Below are positions 24,190 to 36,631 of a stretch of 64,000 bases of DNA, piece after piece. A model generated the notes under the pieces. It ran no database searches. It was not told the DNA's origin and saw only the letters and a program-made list of their open reading frames with translations. Within the stretch, counting starts at the first letter, position 1, and each line of letters begins with the position of its first letter. The DNA comes from Salvelinus alpinus (Eukaryota; Chordata; Actinopteri; Salmoniformes; Salmonidae), in the NCBI RefSeq assembly GCF_045679555.1, contig NC_092110.1, forward strand, positions 682,001-746,000. The letters run 5' to 3'. Made by a program: the position numbers and the translations under genes.

Positions 24190-24915
24190 AAACAAATAAG
24201 ATTTCCCTTCACTGGAACTAAGGGGCCTAGCCCAAACCATGAAAAACAGACCCAGACCCTTATTCCTCCTCCAACAAACCTATGCATTGGGGCAGGTGGC
24301 GTACTCCTGGCATCCGCCAAACCCAGATTCGTCCGTGCGTGATTCATCACAGCAGAGAACGCATTTCCACTACTCCAGAGTCGAATGGTGGGGAGCTTTA
24401 CACCACTCCAGCCGACGCTTGGCATTGAGCATGGTGATCTTAGGCTTGTGTGCGGCTGCTCGGCCATGGAAACCCATTTTATGAAACTCCCAACAAACAA
24501 TTATTGTGCTGACGTTACTCCCAGAGGCAGTTTGGAACTCGGTAGTGAATGTTGCAACTGAGAACAGACGATTTTTCTGCACTGCGCACCTCAGCACTCG
24601 GTGGTCCCGTTCTGTGTGCCTCTGTGGCCCACCACTTCACGGCAGAGCCGTTGTTGCTCCTAGACGTTTCCACTTCACAATAACAGCACTTACAGTTGAC
24701 CAGAGCAGCTCTAGCAGGGCAGACATTTTATGAACTGACTTGTTGGAATGGTGGCATCTTATGATGGTGCCACGTTGAAAGTCACTGAGCTCTTCATTAA
24801 GGGCATTCTACTGCCTGTTTGTCTATGGAGATTGCATGGCTGTGTGCTCGATTTTATACACCTGTCAGAAAATCCACTAATTTGAAGGGGTATCCAAATG
24901 TTTTTGAATATATAT
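24190..24915 (-). mobile_element. Truncated Tc1-like transposon
   Basis: The minus strand starts near 24915 with TATATATTC...TTTGGATACCCCTTCAAATTAGTGGATT, the terminus of a common salmonid Tc1 family, and runs to about 24190, where it breaks off in GGAAATCTTATTTG. The left terminal repeat and the C-terminal half of the transposase are missing. Confidence 0.82.
24196..24810 (-). pseudogene. Tc1-like transposase N-terminal half, broken
   Basis: Minus-strand text in several frames: MSALLELLWSTVSAVIVKWK (24726), TTEFQTASGSNVSTIIVCWE and KMGFHGRAAAHKPKITMLNA (24530-24420), then NHARTNLGLADARS and FSWFGLGPLVPVKGNL near 24200. The first catalytic aspartate region is damaged by frameshifts, and the other two catalytic residues are beyond the truncation. 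Confidence 0.82.
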
Positions 24916-25194
24916 ATAGTATATGACCTTGTACAACTACTGTCTTAATCTATAATAACTTAAAGTATAAAGCATGACTCCATTGTGTATGTTTTGTTGT
25001 TCTTTGAGTCACTGTAAACAATGTATAACTTAGAAGTCCAGGTCAGGGCTACCCCCAGAATTTGCTACACTGGTGTCAGATGTGGGATGGCGGTCGTGAC
25101 CCCATCAGAGAGGCGTGTACACATGAGGGACTTGGTATAGAGAAGTGTGGGCACACTTCCGCAGGAAGGGGGTAATGTAGTGACCTTAACCCAA

Positions 25195-25315
25195 CACCTA
25201 GTGACCTCATCAAGGGGTTTGTACCTCTTGGCATTGCAGTTAAGGTGTTCGTTTGACAGTTGCTGGACCTGGGTTCAAGTCCTGGTCGGGGCTCCTCCCA
25301 GGATTCACTACAATA
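25195..25315 (+). mobile_element. Possible tRNA-derived SINE
   Basis: It contains a B-box-like GGTTCAAGTCC after GCAGTTAAGGTGTTCG, set between related phrases (CTACCCCCAGAATTTGCTAC at 25050 and CTCCTCCCAGGATTCACTAC at 25293). Family not identified. Confidence 0.4.
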
Positions 25316-26947
25316 GGTTTACAACTATTATGTTAATCTCATAGTCTATAAATGATACAGTTGAAGTACAGTTTTGTTACCACAGGTGATTGGTAGCTTG
25401 GATGACTGTGCTTGTGATGTGGAGACGATTGATGCCTTCAACGATGAGCGACTCTTGCCCAAACTTCAGAAGCTGCTTGAGTTCGACTAGCTCAGGTTTT
25501 ATAAGATGAGTCAGATTTGTGACACTTGTCATTTCATGTGTCCCAACTATGTCATCCTTGATCATATAGCTCTGTCTTTCTTTACTAAGTGAACCTGAAT
25601 AAGCCTTATTCATTCTGGACAGACAAAAGCCTCTGTGGACATAGGAACTGTGCTGTAATACCGTGCAGGCCAGTGAGTATCTTTCAAACATATTGACTCA
25701 AGTTGGGTTAAGATTGTACTCCTGTGCCACAGAATGAGGTTCCAGAGGGAGTCAAAACAAATAGGGAGTAAGGCAATATGGTAATATGATTGGGAACTTC
25801 ATAACGGGAAGTATTTGAAATGATTAAGAGGGTCATATCACATAGCTACTGTAGTTGACTTTGGCAATTTAGATGGGCTAAAATTGTTGAATTAGGTGTG
25901 TGTGTGTACGGAAGCAGTACTTAGCAGAAGCGAACAACCAGGATTGTGAGAAGACTGAGAAGTTTTGAGCGGTGGACAGCTTCCTCAGGTAAATCATGAG
26001 CTCTATGCCCCTGTGGCTGTTTCTCTGTGCAGTGAGGAGACCAGACAGTCCCTCCTGGAATGGAACAAGCACGATGACGAGGCAGAACGCTTCTGTGATT
26101 GATGGTAAGCTAACCATGTTGTCTTCTCAGTGAAGTAAAAAATAATATTTTTTTTAAATCACACTTGTCCAAATACCTGTGAAAGACAGCTGGACTATTT
26201 GTGCATGTGGCAATAGCTTTTTCCACTCAAGAGGATGTCAAATCTTTCACCTTCTTAGCAACCTCATGTGCTGTAGGCTACAGTATTGTAGAATAAATTA
26301 AACAGACACATCCTCTTAATTAAGGTTAGATGAGGATGAGGAATATCCTGATTCACTGTACATGGATCTACTGTTGAATCCAGTGCACTTCAATGGATAC
26401 AAAAGGGCCAGAAGCCTGGTAAATCTGGAACAGCATCTATGAGGAGAACTGCTAAAAGTAAGACTTGGTTACACTTTTTAAAACATAAATGTTTGTTAAT
26501 GCTCTATAAATGTAATACCTTCTTGTAAGTTGTAAAGCTTATGAATGTTCATAAATGCTTCCCTTGAATATGAATCCGTTTTCTCTTAATCCATGAAGCT
26601 GTAGTGTAGGTTATATGTTGGATTTTTACTGTAGGCTACAATGTGAGAATTTCCTCAGACCATACACTGTGAAGCAGCCTTTAAATCCTATGGTATCCTA
26701 CTCACGTTAATTTACCACTGTAATGCCATATTCTACAAATGCAGTAATTTGCTGTTAAGAATAAATTCAAATTGATCTAAGTGTCAAGATTATATATACA
26801 TTGCAACCAACAATTTTCATTTATCTTTATTGTTTCTTTCCACTCGCAGAAACTGATGGTAAGTATCATGTTCCTTACAATTATAAATCTATTGGACCAT
26901 GAAATGTTTGTTCAATGAGCTAAATTGAGCAAATCCCATAAAATCTA

Positions 26948-26980
26948 GAATCTCAAGGAAGACATTTCCCCGATACCTCC
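26948..26980 (+). pseudogene. ero1a: Possible further ero1a exon remnant
   Basis: CCCGATACCTCCTGGATG|GTGAGACG would encode (A)RYLLD followed by a good donor, matching the ARYLLQE segment expected next in Ero1. Upstream similarity is too weak to define the exon, so this is tentative. Confidence 0.3.
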
Positions 26981-26991
26981 TGGATGGTGAG

Positions 26992-27675
<684 letters not shown>

Positions 27676-28561
27676 AAAACACCAGTCTCAACGTCAACAG
27701 TGAAGAGGCGACTCCGGGATGCTGGCCTTCAAGGCAGAGCTGCAAAGAAAAAGCCATATCTCAGACTGGCCAATAAAAATAAAAGAAAACAGACACTGGG
27801 CAGAGGAACTCTGCCTAGAAGGCCAGAATCCAGGAGTCACCTCTTCACTGTTGACGTTGAGACTGGTGTTTTGCGGGTACTATTTCATGAAGCTGCCAGT
27901 TGAGGACTTGTGAGGCGTCTGTTTCTTAAACTAGACACTCTAATGTACTTGTCCTTTTGCTTAATTGTGCACCGGGGCCTCCCACTCCTCCTTCTATTCT
28001 AGTTAGGGCCAGTTTGCGCTGTTCTGTGAAGGGAGTAGTACACAGTGTTGTACAAGATCTTCAGTTTCTTGACAATTTCTAACATGGAATAGCTTTAATT
28101 TCTCAGAACAAGAACAGACTGATGAGTTTCAGAAGAAAATTCTTTGTTTGTGGCCGCTTTGAGCCTGTAATCAAACCCACAAATGCTGATGCTCCAGATA
28201 CTCAACTAGTCTAAAGGCGGCCAGTTGTAATTGCTTCTTTAATCAGAACAACAGTTTTCAGCTGTGCTAACATAATTGCAAAAGGGTTTTCTAAAGATCA
28301 ATTAGCCTTTAAAACGATAAACTTGGATTAGCTAACACAACGTGGCATTGGAACACAGGAGTGATGATTGCTGATAATGGGCCTCTACGCCTTTGTAGAT
28401 ATTCCATAAAAGCAGTTTCCAGCTACAATAGTCATTTACAACATTAACAATGTCTACACTGTATTTCTGATCAATTTGATGTTATTTTAATTGACTCAAA
28501 TGTGCTTTTCTTTCAAAAACAAGGACATTTTTTTGCGACCCCAAACTGTTGAACGGTAGTG
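27676..28561 (+). mobile_element. Tc1-like non-autonomous element with internal foldback
   Basis: The right end is GACCCCAAACTGTTGAACGGTAGTG followed by TA, a known teleost Tc1-type terminus (CACTACCGTTCAAAAGTTTGGGG reverse complemented). The left part encodes a transposase snippet, VKRRLRDAGLQGRAAKKKPY. The segment 27676-27731 (AACACCAGTCTCAACGTCAA...) is repeated inverted at 27819-27876, making a hairpin with 53-bp arms. The left terminal repeat is missing. Confidence 0.7.
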
Positions 28562-31165
28562 TATGCCAGATAGGGTAAAGTGCAAACTCTTGCTTTATGC
28601 TGATGATTGCACACTGCCCTATCCCATCTGGACAAGAGGAAAACCTATGTAAGAATGCTGTTCATTGACTATAGCTAAGCATTCAACACCATAGTACCCT
28701 CCAAGCTCATCATTAAGCTCGAGGCCCTGGGTCTGAACCCTGCCCTGTGCAACTGGTTCCTGGACTTCCTGACGGGCCACCCCCAGGTGGTGAGGGTAGG
28801 AAACATCCCCTCCACTCTGCTGATCCTCAACACTGGGGCCCCACAAGGGTGCATGCTCAGCCCCCTCGTGTACTCCGTGTTCACCCATGACTGCGTGGCC
28901 AACCACACCAACTCAATCATCAAGTTTGCAGACGACACAACAGTAGTAGATTGATTACCAACAATGATGAGACAGCATACAGGGAGGAGGTGAGGGCTCT
29001 GGGAGTGTGGTGCCTGGAAAACAACCTCTCACTAAATTTCAACAAAACAAAGGAGATGATCGTGGACTTCAGGAAACAGCAGAGGGTGCGCCCCCTATCT
29101 ACATCGACGGGACCGCAGTGGAGAAGGTGGAAAGCTTCAAGTTCCTTGGCGTACACATCACTGACTAACTGAATTGGACCACCCACGCAGACCTTAGGAA
29201 GCTAAAGAAATTTGGCTTGTCACCTAAAACCCTCACAAACTTTTACATATGCACAATTGAAAGCATCCTGTAGGGCTGTATCACCGCCTGGTACGGCAAC
29301 GGCACCACCTGCAAACACACAGGGCTCTCCAGAGGGTGGTGCGGTCTGCCCAACGCATTACTGGGGGCAAACTACCCGCCCTCCAGTACACCTACAGCAC
29401 CCGATGTCAAAGGAAGGCCAAAAAGATAATCGAGGACATCAACCACCCGAGCCACTGGTGGTTCACCCCGCTATCATCCAGAAAGCGAGGTCATTACAGG
29501 TGCATCAAAGTTGGGACCGAGAGACTGAAAAACAGCTTCTATCTGAAGGCCATCAGACTGTTAAACAGCTATCACTAGCACATTAGAGGCTGTTGCCTAT
29601 GAGCATAGACTAGGAATCACTGGTCACTTTAAGGAATGGAACACTAATCACTTTAATAATGTTTACATATCTTGCATTACTCATCTCATATGTATATACT
29701 GTATTCTATATTATTCTACGGTATCTAAATTCACTTAATAATGTTTACATATCTTGCATTACTCATCTCATATGTATATACTGTATTTTATACTATTCTA
29801 CGGTATCTTAGTCCGTTCCGCTCTGACATCGCTCGTCCATGTCTATGTAGTCTTAATTCATTCCTACTTAGATTTGTGTGTATTGGGTATATGTTGTGTA
29901 ATTTGTTCGATATTACTGCACTGTCGGAGCTAGAAGCACAAGCATTTGGCTACACCCGCAATAACATCTGCTAATCACGTGTATGTGACTAATAAAATGT
30001 TATACAGGTATCAGGGAAGGATACAGTTTACATAGAGGAGACCCTGAGTAAGGAATGTATTTTGTTAGAGATTGGTTGTCTGACAACAAATTGTCACTAC
30101 ATTTGGGAAAAACTGAATCGATTTTGTTTGGAACAAAACCTAGATTGCTTAGGGGTGACAAGATAACGGTGAACTGTGCAGGCAAGGAGATTGAATCTAA
30201 AACAAGTGCATTTTATCTTGGTTTGTCCATAGATCAATCCCTTTCTGGAGACCTGAATGCTGCTAAAATTATTTCTAAAATGGTGAACAAATTGAAATGT
30301 TCATATCGTAAAACACTAGATATTTTAACATTAAAGTTAAGAAACTGCCTGTCTCAACCTTGATTCAGTGTCATTTTGATTACGCCTGCTCTGCTTGGTA
30401 TAGTGGGCTATCAAAAAAGCTGAAAAAGAGAATGCAGGGCATGCAAAATAATGTTATCAGGTATATGCTGAATGCCCCTCTAGGACTCCAGGAGGGGAGT
30501 CCTAGGGGGGCATTAGGGGTACAGGAGTTCCAGGAGGTGGGCTTGTTGCCTTCGGAGTCCAGAGTGGACCAACTTAAACTTAATCATATGTTTGACATCT
30601 TAAATGATCGTGCCCCCGGTTACATGAAAAGCCACATTGATATGGCCTATAACCAACACAGCTACAATACCGGAGCTAGTGTTATGTATAGTGAAATCCC
30701 AAGAGTAAACAGTACTGCGAGAAACATGTTTTTCTATACAGGCATTTGTCTATGGAAAAGTAAAAATTGCTTTAAAAAGCAAGCAAAGGTTTTTATTTGG
30801 ACAAGGTTGTCTAAGAGAATCCACTCCACTGCCCCTTGTGCCCCCTACTGCTGGTCAGGTGTATTTATTTGAAGGATCGGTATGATGTGCAATTAATAGA
30901 TTGTTTTAATGTGAAATGAACATGATGGATTTTTAAGGTTAGGGAGAAGTGCAGTGAATAGTGCCACTTTTTAGGATGTCAATATAAATTAATGCATTTA
31001 TGATTGTTTGCAATTTTGTCTTGCCTTTTAATCATTAGATGTGTTATTGTTTTTACCATCGAGGACCACTTTGGAAACAAGCGGTTTAATGCTTTCAAGT
31101 GATATCCTCTGGGTCCACATTGTACATTTTGTTGTATGTCTGTTACCCAAAATAAATTAAATTCA
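28562..31165 (+). pseudogene. LINE fragment (host of a nested LINE)
   Basis: The first piece (28562-28603) ends in the reverse transcriptase catalytic box, KCKLLLYADDC. The frame resumes after a nested LINE at about 30003 with VSGKDTVYIEETLSKE and continues through WLSDNKLSLHLGKTESILFG (30067 on), ISKMVNKLKCSYRK and, after a frameshift at 30360, FDYACSAWYSGLSKKLKKRM and the C-terminal region to 30872. The 3' untranslated part ends in AAATAAATTAAATT near 31162, ten bases before the acceptor of an ero1a pseudogene exon. Similar in type to the minus-strand LINE at 16905-19700. Confidence 0.8.
28604..30002 (+). pseudogene. 5'-truncated LINE nested in another LINE
   Basis: The sequence from TGCACACTGCCCTATCCCATCTGG to the 3' end is a degraded copy of the LINE at 62219-64000: [22 protein letters not shown] text, [26 protein letters not shown], then the C-terminal region (ITAWYGN, RCQRKAKKIIEDINHPSHW) to 29577. 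In-frame stops and frameshifts are frequent. The 3' untranslated region has a 60-bp repeat (CTTGCATTACTCATCTCATATG twice) and ends at GACTAATAAAATGTTATAC. Confidence 0.85.
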
Positions 31166-31257
31166 TCGTCAGGACTTTAGGATGACTTTCCACAACATAT
31201 TCCAGGATAATGGGCTGCATGGGCTGTGTTAAGTGCAGGCTCTGGGGCAAACTGCAG

Positions 31258-32747
31258 GTGAGTGAACCGGAAAGTTCCCTTCACTCTGTGTGTGTGTGTG
31301 TGTGTGTGTGTTGGGGGAGGGATATTTGACTGCTCAGAAACATATTGTTCTGATACAAAGATCTATTTTAGTTAGTGAGGTAATAGTGTTGTTATACTGT
31401 GACCATTGTAGGTGACAGGTCAGTGGAGACTTCTCAGATGAGGAAGGGGAGGACCATTCTCCTCAAACAAAATAAAACTATAATAAATATATTCAAGTCA
31501 CCAAATCATTGATTAAAACTCACTGTTTTGCAAAGAAGGCCTACAGTAACCTCCACAGCACGGTAGGGTAGCACCATGGTGTAGCCGGAGGACAACTAGT
31601 TTCCGTCCTCCACTGGGTACATTGAAATGTGAAAGTCCTGACAAGTGACTTACAAGGGATCTAACAAAACAAATAAAGGAACATGGACCGTAACCAATAC
31701 CCTTTCGGCTAAATGGCACTTTGATACTGTATCAGGGTAAAAAAAATCACACTTTGCACCATTTTTCTTGCAATAGCTTTTCATAATGAATTTATTGGTG
31801 AATGTTACTCACAGGAAATATTTTGTATACACATGTCAAACGTGTTGACCAATCATTGATAGAATGTGTACACTTCTCAGGGCCTTTCGAAGTGCTTATC
31901 CACTCTTTCTCAATGGCAGATTGGCTGTAAGGTAACTGAATGTAATGTGATGTAGAGATTGTTTTCTATGACTGAAATAAATATTGGTCTGTACACAATC
32001 TGTTAAGTAAAAACACAAAGAACACACACCCTTTTGGCGAGGTGGTGACTAGCGAAAGATACTATACAAATAAAAAATAAAGTCGCACACTCATCTCTTC
32101 TTGCTGTAAGAGTAAATAGCTTTGTCTGAGCCAGAAAGGCCCATAGGGCAAGAGCCTATCACCTATTCCTGTAGCATGAGGCAGATTAATGTACAAGTAC
32201 ACCCCATGGACTGTGAATCAACATCAGTTGCATGATCAGATGCGAATCTGTGAAGCCAAATCTGGCTCATAAATCTTCTTAAATCAGAGATGAGTGGGAA
32301 TACAGTGGAATGAAAAGTCGTGTCAAAACACACAGGAGCTCAAACCTGATCTGCTTTAAAACACGTGTAATTGAATTGTAGTCGAGGGTTCGGCCAAGAC
32401 ACAAAACCCAATTTCGACATCCAGTCGTTCACAGACAAGAGAAACCTCTGAGCTGATCATGTTGGTCAGGACTTAGGAATGCAAACCAACTCTTAACACA
32501 CTGGTTATGGTTTGCACCATCAAAGAAAGTGGGCGATTCATATTTATGATTGATTTGTCAATTGCAGTCACATTGATAACCAGAGGGTTCTTGAGCCTTC
32601 AGAGAACTGGGCTGTGTTCATTGTGTTCAAACTACCTGGACATCAAATAAGATATGCAAATGTCCATTTTCTGTTGCAAAACAATTTAAAACGGTGTCCA
32701 TTGCATGTTTTGATAAACACGCCCCCTCTTTGTTATTTTGCTATGTA
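31258..32747. other. Ero1a pseudogene flank, no further exon found
   Basis: The remaining C-terminal Ero1 exons (expected text near TQGLGTALKILFSEK) were searched for by eye and not found. A (GT)n run lies at 31286-31310 and part of a hAT-like repeat at 31421-31650. Confidence 0.4.
31421..31650 (+). mobile_element. Fragment of a hAT-like element
   Basis: It starts with CAGTGGAGACTTCTCAGATGAGGAAGGGGAGGACC and continues with ACTATAATAAATATATTCAAGTCACCAAAT and GCACCATGGTGTAGCCGGAGGACA, in parallel with 60005-60660. The copy stops near the GGGTACATTGAAATG phrase. Confidence 0.7.
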
Positions 32748-33527
32748 TAGAGTACCACAATATGAGTCATAATACCCATAAAACCTAGGGGTCAAACAAG
32801 GAAATGGTTCCAATCATTTTCCACCATTTTAGAAACACTTAAAATAAAGTCTGTGTTTCTTGTAGGCTTACCCTGGCATTATGTTTTGATAACTGTGTAA
32901 ATCTCTTTAGAACAAGGTGACATTTATCAATAGATTCACCTGTATTTACCTCCCAAAATAGAAATACTAATTAGCTGCTAATGTGGCTATCCTAAAAAAA
33001 AAAAAACTACAAATGCCATGATCTGGATGAGACTGCCAAAATCGAGACAAAGGTAAGAATATCTGGATGAACTATCTATAACGGGAGTAGACGTGACACT
33101 ATCTAATGTTAGCTAAATGTAGTAATGAATAAATTGGCTAAATTTCTTTAAATGGACAATTCTGTGAACTGTCTTATGCACATTTTAAATTAACACAATA
33201 CCTGTTAGCAAAGGTGTCAGCTAGAGATGACGTGTAGGAGTTTGCAGGGATTTGTAGTTTTTCATGATGTCTACTTTGATACTAATTATCATTTTCAAAT
33301 CAGAGTAAATAGAGCCAAATATATTGACGAAAGTCACCTTGTCCGAGAGATTTACATGGTTATAAAAACGTTACGCCAGGGTAAGCCTACATGAAACACA
33401 GCCCTTATTTTAAGTGTTTCTAAAATCCCCCATGGGAAAAATTAATGGTGGAAAACGATTGGAACCATTTCCCTGTTTGACCCCTAGGTTTTTGGGGTAT
33501 TATGACACCTCCACAGTGGGGCTCTAT
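32748..33527. mobile_element. Foldback DNA element with long inverted arms
   Basis: The left arm (32748 to about 33010: TAGAGTACCACAATATGAGTCATAATACCC...) is repeated inverted at about 33214-33527 (...GGGTATTATGACACCTCCACAGTGGGGCTCTA), giving arms of roughly 260-310 bp around a 200-bp centre. Shared phrases include CCTAGGGGTCAAACA, GGAAATGGTTCCAATC and GTAGGCTTACCCTGGC. No transposase. Confidence 0.85.
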
Positions 33528-34967
33528 CATGCCCTTGAATGCAGCCTCTAGTTCTGCAGAGGACTCTTGTTATACCTTGTGTGTTCAGTTGAAAAGCTTT
33601 ATTTTAACATGGTAGTGCTTGCAAACATCTTTAGTGATCTATGAAAGATGGGTAAACGTGTTACATTCATTGGCCACCAATAAAGAATTTGAGACAAATT
33701 ATAATTATTATAAAAAGGCTAAACCTGCTCTTTGCGAGACACAAGAGCTTATATAGCAATAGATTTCACAGAAACAAAATCAGCAAAAAAATACAATACT
33801 TTCAACACATACATTTGAACATAAGTTGCTGTTAAACAGATAGTTTAATATTTTTGCAAAGAAGCCCTTTATCTACATCCCCAGAGTCAGATGAACCCAT
33901 GGATACCATTTTTATGTCTCTGTGTTCAGTTTGAAGGAAGTTGCCGACTAGCGATAGCGTAATTGCTAACTAGCGTTATAGCTAACTGTGAACTGTCTGT
34001 GAACTGTCTTATAGCAATAGTCTATTGAACTAACGCTAGCTAGCATTGGCTCACGAAAATACCTCTAACTCCCTTCATACTGGACGCAGAGACATACAAA
34101 TGTTATCCAGGATTTCATCTGACTATCTCTTTAAGTAAGGATCATTTGCAATCATGCCAGATAGAATGTTGTATGTTCTTGGATATAAGGGTGAAAATAT
34201 AAACATTTGCCAGTCTTTTCCCATTGATTATAGCTGTCTGCTCGCTTTTGCTTACTGACAGAGATTTGTTGCAACCATCACACATGTATGCAACTTAGTT
34301 TGAGACTCCAAAGCAAATTAAGGGAAAGACAACCATCTGTTTGTTCCTACACCCAAATCCATTACCCTGCAGAATCCACCTCTAAAATTATATTTTTTAA
34401 GAAAAAGGGGGAATAAAATACAATACAAATCTTTAAAAGCAGTTCTCCTGGCTGGCCGGAATTGGCTTATGGCCCTGGGAGGGTGAGAGGAAGTTCAACC
34501 TGCGGTTATACTATAGAGATAGAGGACTCATATTTGTATCTGTGCTATTCTAGGGTCTTAGACAGCAGCTCCATTAAGGCTATCTCCATTCTAAAATAGT
34601 ACATTTTAAATTGGCTAATCCCTCCTAATGACCCAGTTGGACATGACTCCAACCGGGTCATCAGGAGGGATCAGCTAATGAAGATGGAAGTCCCACCCAG
34701 TTGCCTACATTAAAATGGTGGAAGCCCTCAATGGCGCTGCCCATGCTAAAACAGCCTTTTGGCCATTAGAAGCCTCTATCATTCTCTGTGGGTTATACTT
34801 TTTCACTTCCTGTCCAACTGGACCTTTCCTGTATGACCTCCACAGCACCAAAGGTCAAAAGGTGACATCAGCCATATGATACAATGACATCAGTCCCAAA
34901 CACAGAGATGTTGGGAGAAAATAGCATAGAATATACTTTAAAAAATAGCATAGAATATATTTAAAAA
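33528..34967. other. Intergenic stretch without recognisable gene
   Basis: AT-rich sequence with short local repeats (GTGAACTGTCTGTGAACTGTCTTATAG near 33987) and a short inverted pair, CCTCCTAATGACCCAGTTGG / CCAACCGGGTCATCAGGAGG, near 34622-34672. No exon seen. Confidence 0.4.
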
Positions 34968-35360
34968 GACTCCCGAGTGGCACAGCGGTCTAAGGCACTG
35001 CATCGCAGTGCTTGAGGTGTCACTACAGACCCAGGTTCGATCCCGAACTGTGTCACAACCGGCTGTGATCGGGAGTCCCACAGGGCGGCGCACAATTGGC
35101 CCAGCATCGTCCGGGTTTGGCCGGGGGGGCTTTACTTGGCTCATCGTGCACTAGCGGCTCCTTGTGGTGGGCTGGGAGTCTGCAAGCGGACTTCGGTCGT
35201 CAGTTGAACAGTGTTTCCTCCGACACATTGGTGCAGCTAGATACTGGGTTAAGCTGGCAGGTGTTAAGAAGCGCGGTTTGGCGGGTCATGTTTCGGAGGA
35301 TACCGTTGGGTAGTTGGAGCGAAATTGGGGAGAAAAGGGGGTCCATTTAAAAAAAAAAAA
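34968..35360 (+). mobile_element. Full-length tRNA-derived SINE with target duplication
   Basis: It begins GACTCCCGAGTGGCACAGCGG (A box TGGCACAGCGG), has the B box GGTTCGATCCC, then a long body (GGCGCACAATTGGCCCAGC, CCTCCGACACATTGGTGC) and a poly-A end at 35346-35360. AGAATATATTTAAAA (34952-34966) and AGAATATACTTAAAA (35361-35375) flank it, a 15-bp duplication with one mismatch. It is the most complete SINE in the window. The internal pol III promoter boxes look intact. Confidence 0.92.
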
Positions 35361-35375
35361 AGAATATACTTAAAA

Positions 35376-35633
35376 TATGATTGCATTCGCCCACTGATTG
35401 TGTTTGTCAGCAGATATTAATTTACACAACTCGTATAACGTCAACAACGACAACACTTGATCTCAGACATTCATGGAAGGAAGGCAAGGGAACAAGAAAA
35501 GAATGGCAAAATAAAACAAAATAAAATATGACTAGAAGGCATATCAAGTGTGTAGAGAGCAATTCCTCTTGCCCTCTCTGAACATGTTTTTGCAAACACA
35601 AAACTCTGTTCAACAGTAACAAACAAAGGAAAG
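35376..35633. other. Short intergenic stretch
   Basis: Nothing recognised. Confidence 0.35.
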
Positions 35634-36215
35634 TGTCACATTGCGCCCACTACACCCTCTCGTGTTCATCCGGTGTCTTCCTAACCTTCAGTTCTCCCCC
35701 TGTATACACTCTCTCTCTCTCCCTTGGTGTGATTGGAGACAGGTGTGCTGGAGTCAGAGCTGGTCCCTACCAGCTGCAAATCATCCCATAATCAAGACCT
35801 CTACATATACTCATCCCTGCCAGATCGTAATCTCTGCTCAGTCAGTTATCACTCTAGCCTTTTGTCTATTCTCAAGATCCTGTTGCTCTGCTTTGCTCGT
35901 TTTCCTGCCTTACACCATTTTTGTCCTCTCCTTGCAGTTACCGCTTTGTCTCTGTCTCTGGCTCCTGTTCCACATCTCACCACCAACCACCTTGCTCTGG
36001 ATATCACTCACCACTATTACCTTGGATTCCCCTCAGGCCCTGTTCTACTCAACCAACTCCAACCTCACTCTACACTCCTGGTTTCTGCAACTCATCTGAG
36101 CTACCCCGGTTCTGCACTCCCCATTTCTCTGTGATCAATAAACCTTTTTGTGCATTCATCCCGGCTTCCTCTTCTGAGTCCGCTCTTGGGTTCCCTCCCT
36201 TCGCTCATCGTAACA
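35634..36215 (+). mobile_element. Solo LTR (582 bp)
   Basis: It starts TGTCACATTGCG and ends CATCGTAACA, with GGAAAG on both sides (35628-35633 and 36216-36221) as target duplication. An AATAAA signal lies at 36137-36142, consistent with an LTR polyadenylation site. There is no internal retroelement sequence on either side, so it is a recombined solo LTR, probably Ty3/gypsy type. Open frames through it are not genes. Confidence 0.88.
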
Positions 36216-36533
36216 GGAAAGGAAAGACAATCAACAGTTTTCTTACCTCCTACCTAAACACTTTCTGTGCATATAAGCATGTTTAGCAAACACATTCACA
36301 CACATACTCGCCCTGTACACCTGGGCCGTACCACTATCTCGACATGGAAAAGTCCAAATTAGTAGCCATGGAGTATAAAAAACAAACATAGAATCCAGTT
36401 AAAATTGAAATAAGTAGGAGGTCATAAAGCGTATTAATAATTTTCGATATTTTGTGCAAGACGTTTTCCACAAGGAAAATAAACAAACAGTAACATGTAA
36501 TGGCACATTTTCAGGTGTCCCTGTATGGTGGTG

Positions 36534-36631
36534 TAGCCTGGTCTCAGATCTGTCTGTACTCTTATGGCCAATGGGGTGACTATGACCAGAGTAGCTGGCA
36601 AGACAACACAAACCGATCTGGGTCCAGGCTA
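36534..36631. mobile_element. Palindromic MITE, copy 2
   Basis: TAGCCTGGTCTCAGATCTG... pairs with ...CCGATCTGGGTCCAGGCTA; same family as 3155-3264. Confidence 0.7.

Noticed and set aside
25377..25691. 104-codon minus-strand open frame
   Set aside because: It is the antisense shadow of two ero1a exons, whose plus-strand translation matches Ero1.
26850..26858. Nine-base candidate microexon (CGCAG|AAACTGATG|GTAAGT) between ero1a remnants
   Set aside because: Both splice motifs look good, but no Ero1 protein segment matches, and one 9-base stretch proves nothing.
35641..36286. Three overlapping plus-strand open frames over 120 codons
   Set aside because: They lie in a solo LTR, which is pyrimidine-rich and so poor in stop codons.
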